Source: Cymbidium sinense (lineage: Eukaryota > Streptophyta > Magnoliopsida > Asparagales > Orchidaceae). From it: DNA of 64,000 nucleotides. How positions within the stretch are numbered: the stretch's first letter is position 1; every line of letters starts with the position of its first letter. A program made the position numbers and the translations under genes. Below are positions 1-12,735 of the stretch, piece by piece. The notes below the pieces were generated by a model, which saw only the letters and a list, made by a program, of their open reading frames with translations, was not told the DNA's origin and did not search any database. The stretch spans positions 8,907,179 through 8,971,178 of the forward strand of contig CM038228.1 of assembly GCA_021442155.1 (NCBI GenBank), in the 5' to 3' direction.

Positions 1-814
1 GAAGTTTTAGGCAATTTTAAGTATTTTTAAAACCAGCTCCCTATTTTTCTACATAAACCGGCCAAAATGGGTGGATCGATACGCATGTCGACGGCCCATT
101 AGGCAACATAGCTCCACATGGAAATTGAGCGTGAAAATTGCAATTCGATTGTACCGTCCTATCTTTGATGGGGATCGACGGATCCTTCGCCTTCACGTGG
201 GCGATGAACCGACGAATGGGAAAATCGACGTCATAGATCCGTTCGGGCTCAATTTTTCAGTGAATCCTGAAAAATGCTCGCTCTTGCATTAGGATCAACT
301 AAAACATAAAGTGCAAGGGCAATCTAATGGATATTCCTAAAATCGTGCGAGCATTATCACAAATAAAGGGACCTATGATTGACAATTACCTCACTCGAGC
401 TGTTGTCGAGTGGTCGAATCAATTCAAAAATGCTCCCAGATGTGAGACAAAGCTTTGGAGTGAATATAGACTCTTTCCTCCCCTTGGAACGTTGTAGCCA
501 CTGACAATTGTCTCCTCTTCACCAAAATCCGCTTGGTTTGGGTGGTTTCATGTCGAAAAGGAGTGGAGAATAGGTTGATTCTGTTTAGTGGAGCTTCTAG
601 AGGATGACCAATGCTAAAAACTTGAGTTTTGAAGCATCCTTTCTTCTCCTCTTAATGGTGGCCAAAATCACCATTAATGGTGATTAGAGGTGGGGTGGTT
701 GGCTGGATTTTGTCAAAATTCGGTGGTATATTTATTGTAGACCACCTCAGAGCTAGCTAAGTGAGGAAAGGGGAGATGCATGATAGGATTTTATGGTCTT
801 TTGGCAATTTTTGA

Positions 815-866
<52 letters not shown>

Positions 867-2394
867 ACTTGGTTTCACCCAACCACAAAGTTGAAGTTCA
901 ACTCTTACATTAAGGTTTAGGTTGCCAAAATCTAATTTGGATTTAGATTTTAAATTAGGTCAACTCATGTTTACCCAAATAAGTTAGATAGGGTTTAAGT
1001 AACCCATATTGACTTATTGGATTTGGGTGTAAGGTTAAATTATAACCAATTGATCATTTTATTCATATGAGTTTAATTAATTTAGTGTAATTTGATCCTA
1101 AAATGATTTAAGCCCATTTTGACCCATTTTGACCAAAGCGGATCTAATTGGGTTCACATGGCCTAAATGGTCATGTTGGGTTTGGATTATACTTCAATTA
1201 TGTTTGATTAATCATTTATGGTCATTTTGATTGATTACTTTTATTTATTTTGGATTAATTTGAATTTGACACAAGTTTGACTAAGGTTTGACTAACTTTG
1301 ACCAAAATTGGTTAAGTTGATTTATGTGATTCAATTTATTATTTTATGCTTGATTATGTTTCAATCATATTTTATGAATTATTTGGAATGCTTTTGGTCA
1401 ATTATTTGGTTTAATTTGGCTTGGATTTGGATTTGATCCATTTGAGTTCATATAGGTCAAATAAATAGGCCAATTTGGCTAAATTGGCCAAATTCTTGGT
1501 TAGCCATTGGTTCATATTTGATTGATCAATTGAAGATGATTGTAGGCTTTGATTTCAATCAATTTGGATTTAGGAATGCTTTAGACCAATTTGACCCTTT
1601 AGTTAAATTTGGGCTACATAGGTCAATTGGGTTCAATCAAGGCTTTGATCATGTTCAATAATCAATTTGAAATAAATTTGAGCCATTGGTTATAATCAAT
1701 TTGGATTAGGTTTTGATTTGACTCAATTTGGCCCTTTAAGTCAAATTAGGTCAACTTAGGTAAAGAGAACCAATTAGGTTTGGTTTGGCTCAATTGATGG
1801 TCAAGTCATGTTCACGGATTGATTTTAGGTTGGTATGAATCATTGATTTCAATTGATTTGGCTTAGGGTAAGATTTGGTTCATTTGGCTCATGTTGGTTA
1901 ATTGGGTTACTTTGGTCAAATGACAAAATTGACTTAGTTTGACCCAATTGATTGCAATTGATCAATCAAAGATGATAAAAAGTCATCATAGAAGGGTTTG
2001 GATAGGTTAGTTCACTCCAATTTGGGTTGGATTGAAGGTTGGCTCAAATGGGTCCTTTAGGCCACTTTGGGTCAAGTGAACCTAATGGGTCAAATGAATT
2101 GGTTTTGAGTTGAATTGAGTTTAGATATTGGAATATGAATTGAGATTAAATTGGTACTGGGTACATTGATTTAAGGTTGGATTTTGGCTAAGGAGGTAGG
2201 CATGAGCTTGGTTAAGCCATAAGATGGGTAAGTCACCTTGGGTCCTAAGGCTTAGCCTAATCCTATGGCAACCCATCCTAAAGTCTCTAGGTTTAGGTTA
2301 AGTGTTCACTATAAGTGTACCCTATGATGTAGTGTCTAGAAATCTCCTAGACCATGATGAGAAGATTGAATTCTCACTCCAAAAGTGAGGTCAA
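1..2394 (-). mobile_element. Diverged LTR end of a related giant-LTR retrotransposon (LTR-0)
   Basis: From about 890 onward this stretch follows the distal third of the LTRs described below: blocks rich in GGTCAA and TTGACC, the recurring phrase about 'cattggtt...caatcaatttgg', and the terminal block with 'aagtctctaggttt' and 'tctcactccaaaagtgaggtcaata'. It stops at the point where the other LTRs end in 'gaggtcaaca'. The first 700 bases match only loosely and contain CpG-bearing patches like the GC-richer patch in the middle of the other LTRs. The beginning lies outside the window, so solo LTR and full element cannot be told apart. The sequence after 2,394 does not match the internal region that follows LTR-1, -2 and -4. 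Orientation is inferred from the other copies. No reading frame here looks coding. Confidence 0.6.
819..862. repeat. (CT)22 microsatellite
   Basis: Uninterrupted CT dinucleotides inside LTR-0. The other LTRs lack a run at this place, so it is a private expansion. Confidence 0.95.
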
Positions 2395-2901
2395 TAGAAA
2401 CACCTAAAGCATTTCTGAGGTCACAATTTGTGATATATATTTTGGCGAGGAGAGGAAAGTTTGTTTGCAATTTTATGATCTATGTTCCCACTAGTTAAAG
2501 TTGAGCTTGGGTTGGCAGTGGATTTGCCACGATTACCTTGACTACCTTAGAAGGGTTGTTGGCAGGAGTTTTTATAGCCCCTCTTTTAATATATATGGAT
2601 TTGTTCACCTGTTGCATTTTCTAAGTAGGCATAATTCAGCTGGAAAATGACCATACTATTATCATCTCTTATCTTGAATTGACTTCTTCAATCCCGATAT
2701 CTTGGTGATGTGTTGACATTTATAAATAGTCCACATCTTGAATCAAGTGAGTATGATGACAATAACCTACAAATTGACATCATGCAAGTTGGATCAAAAT
2801 CAATTGACCACTATCGAAGTTACTCAAACATTACTCATAAAATAGATCTCGTCAAAGTGCTCATAATATAGAAACTATTTAAAGTAGATATCCACATTAA
2901 A

Positions 2902-2902
<1 letters not shown>

Positions 2903-2934
<32 letters not shown>
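2903..2934. repeat. (AC)16 microsatellite
   Basis: Perfect AC dinucleotide run in the spacer before LTR-1. Confidence 0.95.
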
Positions 2935-2936
<2 letters not shown>

Positions 2937-3157
2937 GAGAAGGAGATAGAATTCTAAAAAAACACTTAATCCATTTTAATTATACTTAAATTGAATTGTA
3001 AAAAAATTCTTAAACATAATCATCAAAGTATATGTATATATATATTAGTTAGAACAAAAGTGAAAGAAGCTCAAATATGTATATATCATTATGTATATTT
3101 TTACATACCGATCAAAAGAAATAAAATAATAATAATAAAGATTAATAACTCTCCAAC

Positions 3158-3354
3158 TAGGGGTGTCAATTGGGTTGATGGTTCGGGTCCAAAAACCATG
3201 ACGAACACCGAATATTATATGGGTTGAAAAACCCTGAACTTTCTCGGACTCAAGTAGCAAACCCACGTTTAACCTACTTATCTGATTGTTGAAATATTAC
3301 AACTAACCAACACAATCCATTTTACATAGTTACCCCAAAAAGGCAAAAAAAAAT
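3158..3354 (+). mobile_element. Possible end of a hAT-like DNA transposon, cut by LTR-1
   Basis: The sequence 'taggggtgtcaattggg' at 3,158 resembles the terminal inverted repeat that opens many plant hAT-superfamily elements (T/CAGGGGTGTCAA followed by a GGG/CCC-rich stretch). The following 120 bases (gggtt, cgggtcc, accctgaac) fit the subterminal style of such elements. The matching end, expected as 'ttgacacccct', is not found before LTR-1 begins at 3,355, so the element would be truncated or interrupted by the LTR insertion. It is too short to identify firmly. Confidence 0.35.
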
Positions 3355-6300
3355 TGTGGGTTAGAAAAAAATATGGTATCCCTTCCATCTGGGGTGAAAA
3401 GGCAAGAATATAAAAATTCATCTTTTGGGATGCCATGCAGATCCACAGGTGAACTTATTTAGGTGACTGAGCACATCATCAAGGAATAGTGTACTATCTC
3501 GGGAGATAGGAGTCACTCCCTTTAATGGACCAAATCACCTCAATATGGACTCCTGAGGATGTTGGGTCTATGAAGTGTACCAGAGATTCTTCCCCTACTT
3601 TACATGGAAAAGTAAAACATAGTTTATTTTAATTTGGGTTAGTTAAGTTCCGTACAGGGTACATCCTAAAGAATGAGGATTCCTTAAGAAAATTCTCGAT
3701 TAAGATAAATGATCATTGTCTCTAAAGATTTCAATAGGTAGGACTATCAATCGATTGGTTTATTTTTGGAAAATCAAATGGGATCGATCAAGAGGAGGGA
3801 GTTCTTATCGAAGCCAAATGAGAACAAGTAGGGGATGCTTAGGATACTAGGAAGCCTAGTAAGCACCCCAAACTACCTTATGGTTGGGCTTTATATTTTA
3901 GAAATTGAATTAGTTCATTTGAGTGGCATTTTCATTAGAATGCTAGGGCTTACAATTCCATAATACAAGATTATGGAAATGCCTAAGAGGTGAGAATTTA
4001 TGCTTATGGCCCACAAAGGAAAAGCCACTTAAGAACCTAAATCTAGGGAGCTTTGGTGAGGGCCAAAAAACATGACCTAAATCTAAGGCAAAATGGGTAT
4101 TTGGTTTGCCTCCATAAGAGGACAAACCACGAATATTTGGACTTACAACCGGGGTGGTCCTAACTCCTCCTATTTTAAATTCATGTAGGCAAGTCATATG
4201 CTCTATGCAAGGAGATTATTTATTTAGAAAAGACTAAGTCCTTAAACTCACTCCCTAAAGAGACTAGATCATGTAAGGGTATGCTTGACCTAAATCTAAT
4301 GCAATTCAAATTTCATTTTATTTTCATTTTAGGCAATTATTTTGACTCAGCTAATATGATTCATATGCATAATGCATGAGAAATGAGATTATTGGCCTAA
4401 AAAGTGAGAAAGGAGGAGGTGTGTTTCCATGGCTCTCTAAGTCAAGCTAAGTTTCTCGGCAAAGGTGGAAGCCCCAATCAAGAGTGAAAATATATGCATG
4501 TGATGTTATAAAGAAGTACTCATCCAGCTAATGGGTTGCTAATTCATTTATCTTAGCTTTTAGCCTAAGCTTTAGGTGAGGTTATGAGTTCTTTATTTTT
4601 AGTTTTGAATTATTAAATTTGGTAGGAGATTTATTTTTCTCCTAAGAGCCTAATCGTCATCCAGGCCATACATAAAGCAAGGAAGAAACTAGAAAAAGTA
4701 TGCTACTTAATGCACAAGCTAAACAAATCATCAATCAATTTATAAAGCTAATCGTAAAATAATAAGAGGCCATTGTGGTTGAGTACCACCGCAAAAACCC
4801 AAAAATAAATTGGGTAGTTGAGCTCTACCCTTATACAACCCAAATTACAAATGAATTAAAGACAATTAAGCAAGGAATTCATTGTTATGGGGTTCTTCAA
4901 GCTTTCTTTCTTTATTCTTCTTTCCTTCTTTCTTCTTCTTTTCTTCTTTTTCTTTGATTCTTTCTTTTGGATGGTTGGAAGATGGATGCTCCAAAGGCTT
5001 CACATGGTACATGCTCCAATCTCATCTAACAAATCCAATTGCAAAAATTATATTGGAAATCTAACCACACCACACAAATCAAGCACTTTGGACTTAGCCA
5101 TGGACTTATGTAATGGATTATGATAAGCACACATAGCAAAAGCATTTATATTTTTATTTATGATAGCGCCTCTTAAGCACAATCCTCTGTAGAAGACAAT
5201 GGTTAGACTAAACCATCCTACCATTCATTCTATGAGCATACACCCTAACATCCAGACTAAACCATATATCAAAAAATAAAAGAAAACATCAAACCATGCA
5301 CTGCCCTAACCTAAAGCTAGAAGTGGTGACTTAGCCTAATGTGTGTGCTAAAGAGGTTTGTGTGGTATGCTTAGCTATGGCTTTAAGTTAGAGTTTTCTA
5401 AGTATGAAGGATGTTCAACTTAGGAGGGTTTCATTTAAGTTCTTTAGATATTTTGGGTTTATTTTATTTTATTTTGATTAGGTTCAAGAGAATCTACAAT
5501 TAGTTACTAAGTTATAAAGAAAGAGAAAGAGAGAACTTCTTCTCTTCCTTACCTTAAGTATTTTCTAAAGTAGATTCAAGCTTTGGTTTTATTTAGTGAA
5601 TGTTTTATTATGTATTTTAATTAATCCTAAGTTTAGATAAACTCTAAACAAACCTATTGAAAAAAAAAAGGAATTTTAAGATTAAATAAAGTGAAATGAA
5701 ATCACAAAACTCTCGTCACTTCATTTCTTTCCCAACATGCATAACATGCATATGAATAATTCCTAAACATATCTATACATACAAATGGGAATGTTTAACA
5801 CACTTTATGATGCATGCTAAGTAACTTATTTAAGAAAATTTGGATGTTTTTGATGCATGATTTTCATTAAGTAGAAAATGGATTTCTTTTCTAATTTTTC
5901 ACATACACACATGAATGTATGAAAGGCATAACTAAGTATGGCCATTGTTTGCAGGGGTGTGGGTACAAGACCTACTTGGGGCTACTTAAATCTTGCAAGG
6001 TTGTCCAGACTAATATACCACTTTCCTTAAATACAAGCATATGTAGAAAAGAAGTAAATGGAAAAGGAAAGATGCAAAGTTCATTTTTTTATTTGTTTAG
6101 TTTATATATGTAAGTGTGGATGTCCTTCCTAATTTTATATCATAGAGATGAATAAGAATGGATTCAAACAAGTGGTGTGCTCTTTTCAAATGAGTTATAC
6201 ACTTTACCAAATTTTATTCAAAACTAAAATATGAAGGAAAGGAAAAACTACACTAGACACATTTTTATATTTCCATCACATGCAAGCTTATAAGTAAAAT

Positions 6301-8389
6301 TTAAGTAGCACACTTTAGTTTTGATAATTTATTCATATATTTTTGAAATTAATTTGGATTTAGTAGTGATAATAGCCATTCATATTCCTACTTTAGCCAA
6401 AACATGCAATTTGACATAAAGAAAATATTTTTATTTTTAAATTTGATTTTTGAAAAGCATGAATGTATAATTTAGCAAAAACATGCAATTTAAATCAACA
6501 ATGCACCTTGGAAAAAGCTCATCAATTTGTCTTCATGATTAAGGATTAATTAAAAAATTTAATTTGTTCCTAACCCACACATGTTCATTATCTTTGGATT
6601 TTAGATGATTAAATCAATTTTATGCTTTAGTTAGGTTATTGAATTAAAATTATCCCAGAACAAATTAGTTTGAGTTCAGAGATGTTTTAGAATTTAAATT
6701 AATTAGGAAAGAAATGGCTAATGCAATTTGGCTCATGATTAAGTGAGGATTAAAGGAAATTTAAAGAACTGAAATTCCTTAGTTATTGAACACCAACCTT
6801 CTATTGATATGAGGGACTTAATCAATTAACAAATTAATTACTAATTAGACCCAATTAAGATTAAGAGGATTGGGAATGAATTAATATTAATTTTCAATAA
6901 AATTTAATAAATCCTAGAAAATTAAGGGAGGCAGAAGTTCCCCAAAATATACTAGAAATTTGGTTAATTATTAAGTGGGATAGTTAATGAAATAATATTC
7001 TAAAGAAACTTGAATTCCTAAAGATACATTTCAAAATCCATTGAAATCAATTTTAAAAGGTTGAATTATCTTTAATTGTATTTATCTCATATTTTCTAAT
7101 TTTCTAAGTGGAATATGAATTTTAGAAGTTTATATGATTAATTAGAATTAAATAAGCCTTAATTAATTTCCAATCTTGGCACCATATGCATGACTTCACT
7201 TTACACTCATCCCTAGTGGCCACTTAAACATCACAGTGCGTGCGACTACGCTTTTGCCTTTGTAGTTTGATCAAGGATCGAACAGCTAGGATTTAATCTG
7301 CAGTTTTAAAAGGATAAAATCAGATCTAAAGCGTATGTTTAATCTCGATCATCCATCCAAAATGCGAGAAGGGCGGTAGAGAATCCCCGCCGCATGTGAT
7401 CCATGGAGGCGTCAAGTTCTAGGCTTGATTCGAGCTTGATTGGGATGAAATTTTGCACACACCATCTAACCCTAATGGCAAGCACATATAACAGTTGAAA
7501 CTTCATGCCATTAACATTTCTTTCAGGACCAACACACATGGAGTTTAGTGATCAAAAATGTCTAACCTCAATGGAGGTGATCACTGGCGCTCGATTCCCT
7601 AGGAGGAGCTTCGTCTGGTTGAGATGAAGCTTTGGTGAAAGTTCTAGCTCTTGAGGTTGAGTGGATAGCTCTGTGGACCAACACCTCCTCCTAGTGAGCT
7701 CGTTTTGATTGAAGTGAATCTCCCCTTGCCTTTGGAACTTGGGAAGAGGTTGGGCAAGCTCTACTTGATCCCCTGAGGGTGTGCAAAGGGAATTTGGAAT
7801 TTGAGTGTAGTGGAAGTTGGAAAATCCTTGGAGCTCCCCATTTTTCTTAAGGGAAAACAGAATGGGCATTCAATCTCCCTCTAGAGCTTAGGATCACTCT
7901 AGAATCACTCCTCTTGCTTATGCTTCAATGATAGAGTGTGTGTGTGAATTGAATTAGAGTATATCTCCCCCTTAGGAAATCGGATGGCCGAAGCTTCACT
8001 TGCTATTTTGATCAAATTGACCTTAGGCAGTGGGTTGTTTGATCTATGAGAGGCTTCCACAGGGTCAGTTTGGCTAGAAGAGTGGAATGGTAACTCCCTA
8101 TGTGCTCAAATTGAGTGGGAGCATGATTCCATGTGGCCAATTTGAGCCATGTGCTTGGTTTTGGCCTTGGGTCAAGTTGGGCTTACCCAAACCCATTTGG
8201 TTGGGTGCACCACCCTCCATAAGGTTTACTTGACCTATTAGGAGAGTATCAAGTAGGTATGAAGAGGAATTGACCAAAATTTATTCTATGGCATAGGGGT
8301 AGAATGTTCATTTGGCTGATTTTTGAATTTGGATATGTTGGGTATGTTGAGAAAATAGGTTTGGCCAAGTTTCATTGGATTTGGAGTCC

Positions 8390-9100
8390 ATTTGGTATGG
8401 TTTGGCTCTTGTTGATCCATTTAGGTCAAAATGGGTCAACTTGGGTCAAGTTGACCAATTGGTCAAAACCAAGGGTTGGGTCAAGTTCATATAACCATTT
8501 GAAATTTTTGGTGGCTTTGGTTTGGTTCAATTTGGTTTAGATTTGAATTTGGTTCATATGACTTCATTTAGGTCAAATGGGTCAAGTTGACCAATTTGAC
8601 ATTTGACCTATTTGAGCTAGGTCATGGGTAGGTTTAGGTTTGGTTTGTCATATGAAGTGGATTGGTATCTTTGTTTCCAGTCAATTTTGGTTAAGTTTGC
8701 TCAAAATGACCCTTTAGGTCAAGTTGGGTTCAAGGTCAATTGGGAGGCTAGTCTTGTTGGCTATTGAGGCTTTGGTCAAGTTCAATAAGTGATTTGGAAT
8801 GAACTTGACCCATTGGTTTCAATCAAATTGGCTTAGATCAAGTTTTGACATATTTTGACTTTTTAGGTCAAGTTGGGTCAACTTGGGTCAAATGGCCAAT
8901 TGGGCTAGGTTAGGTTCAAATGTTGACTTGGTCAAGTTCAAACATTAGTCATGAATGAACTTAGATTAATGGTTTCAATCAATTTAGCCTATGGTGGATT
9001 TTGGCTATGTTGGGTTTCATTTTGGCTAAGTGTTGACTTGGTCAACCCTTAAGTTTGACTTGATTTGACCCAATTTGATTGATTGATCATCCCATGATGA
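8390..9100. promoter_or_regulatory. W-box-core (GGTCAA/TTGACC) cluster in LTR-1
   Basis: GGTCAA and its complement TTGACC recur every few tens of bases, often in opposed pairs such as 'gggtcaagttgacc'. TTGAC(C/T) is the core of the W-box bound by plant WRKY factors. The same cluster lies at about 29,740-30,420, 35,380-36,090 and 53,540-54,240 in the other LTRs. A regulatory role is inference; simple expansion of a short repeat is the alternative. Confidence 0.4.
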
Positions 9101-9554
9101 TTGTTGATCATGATGAGAGGCATAGATGGGCTTAGTTCAATCCAATTTGGTTAGGCTTAGAATTTGGCTCATAAAGGATACATTAGGTCACTTTGGGTCA
9201 AGTGAGCCTGAGTAGATCAAATGGCTTGGTCAAAGCTTGATTGGAGTTTGATTGAACTTGTTTATGTTCGTTGAAATATAAATCCATTTACAAGTGGTTT
9301 GAAGTCAAATGGGCTTTGGTTCATTTGACAATTTCATATTCAAAATGAAATGGACTTGGGTTTGATTTTGAATTGGGTTTTGATTTGGTGATTGAAGTTT
9401 GTATTTATATTTGGGTTCATGATTGTAGGATTGATTGAATGAAAGAAAATCAAGTTTGGCTTGATTTGAAGTTGATTTAAGTTCAAAATTTTGACTTGAA
9501 AGACTTAGGTTGGATTTTATTGAATTTGAGTTTGATTTTGGAGTTGATTTTGGT

Positions 9555-10070
9555 TGTTTGAATTTATATTTCATTTATATATGTAAATATAAATGAGAAT
9601 ATAAATGGGTTATGTGGAAATTTCAAATATTTTAAGTGATTTGAAGTTGATTTGAGCTAAGTCCTTAAGAGGGAATTAAAGGACATAGAAAATATTTGAA
9701 ATTTGGAATTTCAATTTGGATATTGATTTGATTGATTTGAATTTATATCTCATTTATATATGTAAATATAAATGAGAATATGAATGGGTTATGTGAAAAT
9801 TTCATGAATTGGAATTGATTTAGATTTGATTTAGGCTAAGTCCATGACGGGAGATCAAAGGACTTAGCAAAGATTTGGAATTTGGAATTTCAATTTGGAA
9901 TTCAATTTGATCGATTTAAATTTATATCTTATTTATATATGTGAATATAAATGAGAGTATAAATGATGAGTTGTGAGAAATTTTATGAGTTTGAATTGAT
10001 TTGAAGATGATTTAGGCTAAGTCAAGGGAATTAAGGACTTAGCAAATATTTCAAACTTGGAATTTCAATC
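9555..10070. repeat. Hairpin-bearing tandem units in LTR-1
   Basis: Three units of roughly 170-190 bp begin near 9,560, 9,740 and 9,925. Each contains 'catttatatatgt.aatataaatg', which folds on itself, and an 'aagtcc...ggact' inverted repeat (for example 9,660-9,690 and 9,837-9,868). The same units recur in LTR-2 (36,575-37,060), LTR-3 (30,905-31,640, four units) and LTR-4 (54,700-55,020, two units), so unit number varies between copies. Confidence 0.75.
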
Positions 10071-10342
10071 ATGTGATATTGATTTGACTTTGGAGAAAAT
10101 CAAATAAGATTCATTTGGAGTTTTGACTTGAAGGAAGGAAGGTGAGGAATGGTTCAAGCTAAGGGTAGGAAAATTTTCTAACATGATGACCTATTCTTAT
10201 AACTAACTCTTAAGTCTCTAGGCTAGGTTGAGTGTCCACCTAATCACTAGATGTGTCTTAAGACTAAGGATATTAAAGTCTAAGAGGAGTCCTATGTCAA
10301 AGATGGGAGGGTTGAGAGCTCACTCTAAAAATGAGGTCAACA

Positions 10343-12735
10343 AAGGGCTCCCAATAGGTGTGGATGGTGACAAGGAACACCACACATGTTGACAAAAATC
10401 AACAACACCGAAAGATCACAAGCACTAATAGAAATAATCTACCCCTAACCCAAGGTGTAGAAGGAATCTAGAGCTTAGTGCAATGTGGCTCTACTTAAGT
10501 CCAAGACATAAGAGAGAGAGAGAGAGAGAGAGAAATCCTCTAAGGGATAGAGTAGGTGAACCTTCCACTAGGGAAGCAATTTCAAGTCATCCACAAGGGG
10601 ATGAGATGTTTGATTTGAGTCTCGGGGAGAAATTTGATTTGTTTAATTAAGTTCCAGAAGAGGGTTGAATTTGTTTCAATTTTTTTGTTTAATTGTGTTT
10701 ATTTAGACTCCCGGGGATGAGAAGTGAACTCCACTAGAGGCAAATTCAAGTCATCCACAAGGGAGGGGTTGTGAAATTCGCTAAGGGATTAGAATTCTAG
10801 ATCCGTTGAGGGACTTGAAAGACTTGCATCTCGAGGAAGCAAAAGATTTGATTTAGATTGATTGATTGTTGTGTTTTGTTTGGATTTGTTTTTTTAGATG
10901 GATCCTATTGGTTTTGATGGATGGGTAGGAGCCATGGAGGCTAGACTAACCTTTACCAATCCAAAGGGGTAGTCTACCAAACATAAAGTAGGGCTAGCCA
11001 ACCAAAGGGATGCCTTTCAGTATGCAACAGCTTTACTAGACTTACATCCTCCAAAGTAAGGACCCTTGGTGCAATCTATTTGCAAGGATTGAACCCAACC
11101 TAGGGTTGACTGAGTGAATGCTAGTGGACTTAGACACTCAAAAAGATTAATTTCATTTTTTAGATTTGTTTTGATTTCAAAGGAGTGCCTTTAGTTTACA
11201 ATGATCAATTTAAGGGAAGAAAGCTGAACTCACATCTTCCATTATAAAGATAATGATTTGCTTTGGGCAACAAATCAAATCGACCTAGGGCTTTAGTTTA
11301 CATCTAGAAAGAATGTGTCATAGTTTTATATCTTTCAAAGCGAAATGACCTAGGTAACCATGGCAAAATAGATTAAACCACCTAAGGCACTGGAGTGAGT
11401 GCAGGGACTTATCTCTGTCTGTAGTTCTCATGGGAGTTCTGAATAAAGATAGAATGCTTGGAAAAGGGGCCCTTTGGGGCTTGAATTCTAATCCCAGAAT
11501 AGTTTATTTATTCATTTAGTTTTGTTTTTCTATTGGTTTGTGAGGGATAAAACTGAGAAGATCTTATATTAGCCTATCTCTCATACTTGAGAATATGTGC
11601 ATTTGAACAAATTCTCCAATCATAGGGGTGGTTACTAGGAAAGGGGGACTGTCCAATCCAAGAGTAACTCGGGTAGTGTCTAAATGGGGTCGCATAGGAC
11701 GTGATCCAAATAGAATGCCCGCATGGGATGGGGCCACTAGAGGCTTAATCTAACACCCTGGAGAAGATGACATGGTTAGTCATATTAGGTGTCCAACTCG
11801 AGGAGAAAACGAATTCATAGGCCAAGAGTGGTGTACTCAGTGAGTATCACATAGCGAACATCAACCAACCTAAGGTGCATTTGCAACAATCGCAGGAAGA
11901 AATCTGGAGACTCACATCCCTTAATGCGATTTGGGATAGTCTTCTTGACGACAAGGTTCAGACTACCACTAGGTGACTTATATCAATTCAAAAGTAGTCA
12001 AAAAAGGAGCCTCACGGGGACTTATCCTAAACCTCAAATATAGTCAACCTAGTTAATGCATGATGGCTAGTTTAAGAATAAAACCTTGGGACTCACATCT
12101 TCTTAAATGAAGTCAACATGAGGTAGCTTCTTGGTGAAACTACCAAACTAACATGGTGCTCATTGGTTTACAGTAGTCAAGTCAGGAAGAAAGTGCGAGG
12201 ACTCACATCATCCAACAAATTACAACTAGGGTAACATACTAGTGAGGTAGTATGAAGACCCAACCTAGAGCAACTAATGAGTGAGTGCCACACAGGGCTT
12301 GCTCCCACATCAAAATAGCTTGAGATAAAAGATTTGTATTTATTTTTGTGCATGTGTTAAAAAGAATAGGATGCCTCTTGGGTTCTCTCACACCTATCTT
12401 AAACACATTGGGGAGTTTAATGAAATGTTTCCATAGATGGCAACCAGGAATTCCCACTAAGAAAAGGAAGCCGCTGGGGGACTCTTACACCTAACTCTTG
12501 TACATTGAAATAGAATGCCTCTGCCTTCTCTTACACCTATTTTAATAGCAGGGAGATTGTGTTCATATTGTGAAAGAGAGATAGAATGTCACTAGGGGTC
12601 TCTTACACCTAACCTAAACACGTCATGGTGGATTCCTAAGATAAGCAAATAATGCTTCGAAAGAAGAGAAGATTTGATGAGTGGTATTCGGATTTTGTTA
12701 TTTTTATTAATACTTATTTTCAAACATGATTTATT
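10343..12735 (-). other. Non-coding tail of complex A between pol stop and 3' LTR
   Basis: There is no open frame of note. The sequence is a chain of degenerate repeats built around phrases such as 'accaatccaaaggggtagtctacc', 'gactcacatcttc' and 'gagtgaatgc'. It is the counterpart of 37,348-38,821 and 55,403-58,755. Long regions between pol and the 3' LTR are known in Tat-lineage elements, where some carry an extra antisense gene; none is seen here. A purine-rich tract directly before the 3' LTR (minus-strand reading) is not evident, which is odd for a retroelement junction. An (AG)11 run sits at 10,511-10,532. Confidence 0.75.
10511..10532. repeat. (AG)11 microsatellite
   Basis: Perfect AG run inside the non-coding tail. 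The equivalent position at about 37,510 has only a short AG-like stretch, so the run expanded after the copies separated. Confidence 0.9.

Larger units (their letters stand above)
2395..3354. other. Unassigned AT-rich spacer between LTR-0 and LTR-1
   Basis: No coding potential is visible. It holds an AC microsatellite and a possible DNA-transposon end (both listed separately) and runs up to the TG that opens LTR-1. It is the left flank into which complex A inserted, so its last bases (ending in 'aaaaaaaaat') should contain the target duplication of that element. Confidence 0.6.
3355..10342 (-). repeat. LTR-1, 3' LTR of complex A (about 7.0 kb)
   Basis: Opens with TGTGGGTTAG and ends with GAGGTCAACA, the TG...CA signature. 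In + orientation it holds a conserved proximal block with 'gatccacaggtg', a CTTT-rich pyrimidine tract (about 4,905-4,970), an AT-rich middle with TTAATT runs (6,500-7,170), a GC-richer patch (7,190-7,420), a 'tatctcccc' block (about 7,960), a GGTCAA/TTGACC-rich block (8,300-9,250) and a block of hairpin-bearing tandem units (9,555-10,070). Compared with LTR-2 it lacks about 350 bp near 6,480. LTRs this long exceed the usual range of a few hundred bases to a few kilobases. Small reading frames inside it, for instance 7,552-7,869 on the minus strand, are not conserved in frame between copies. Confidence 0.85.
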
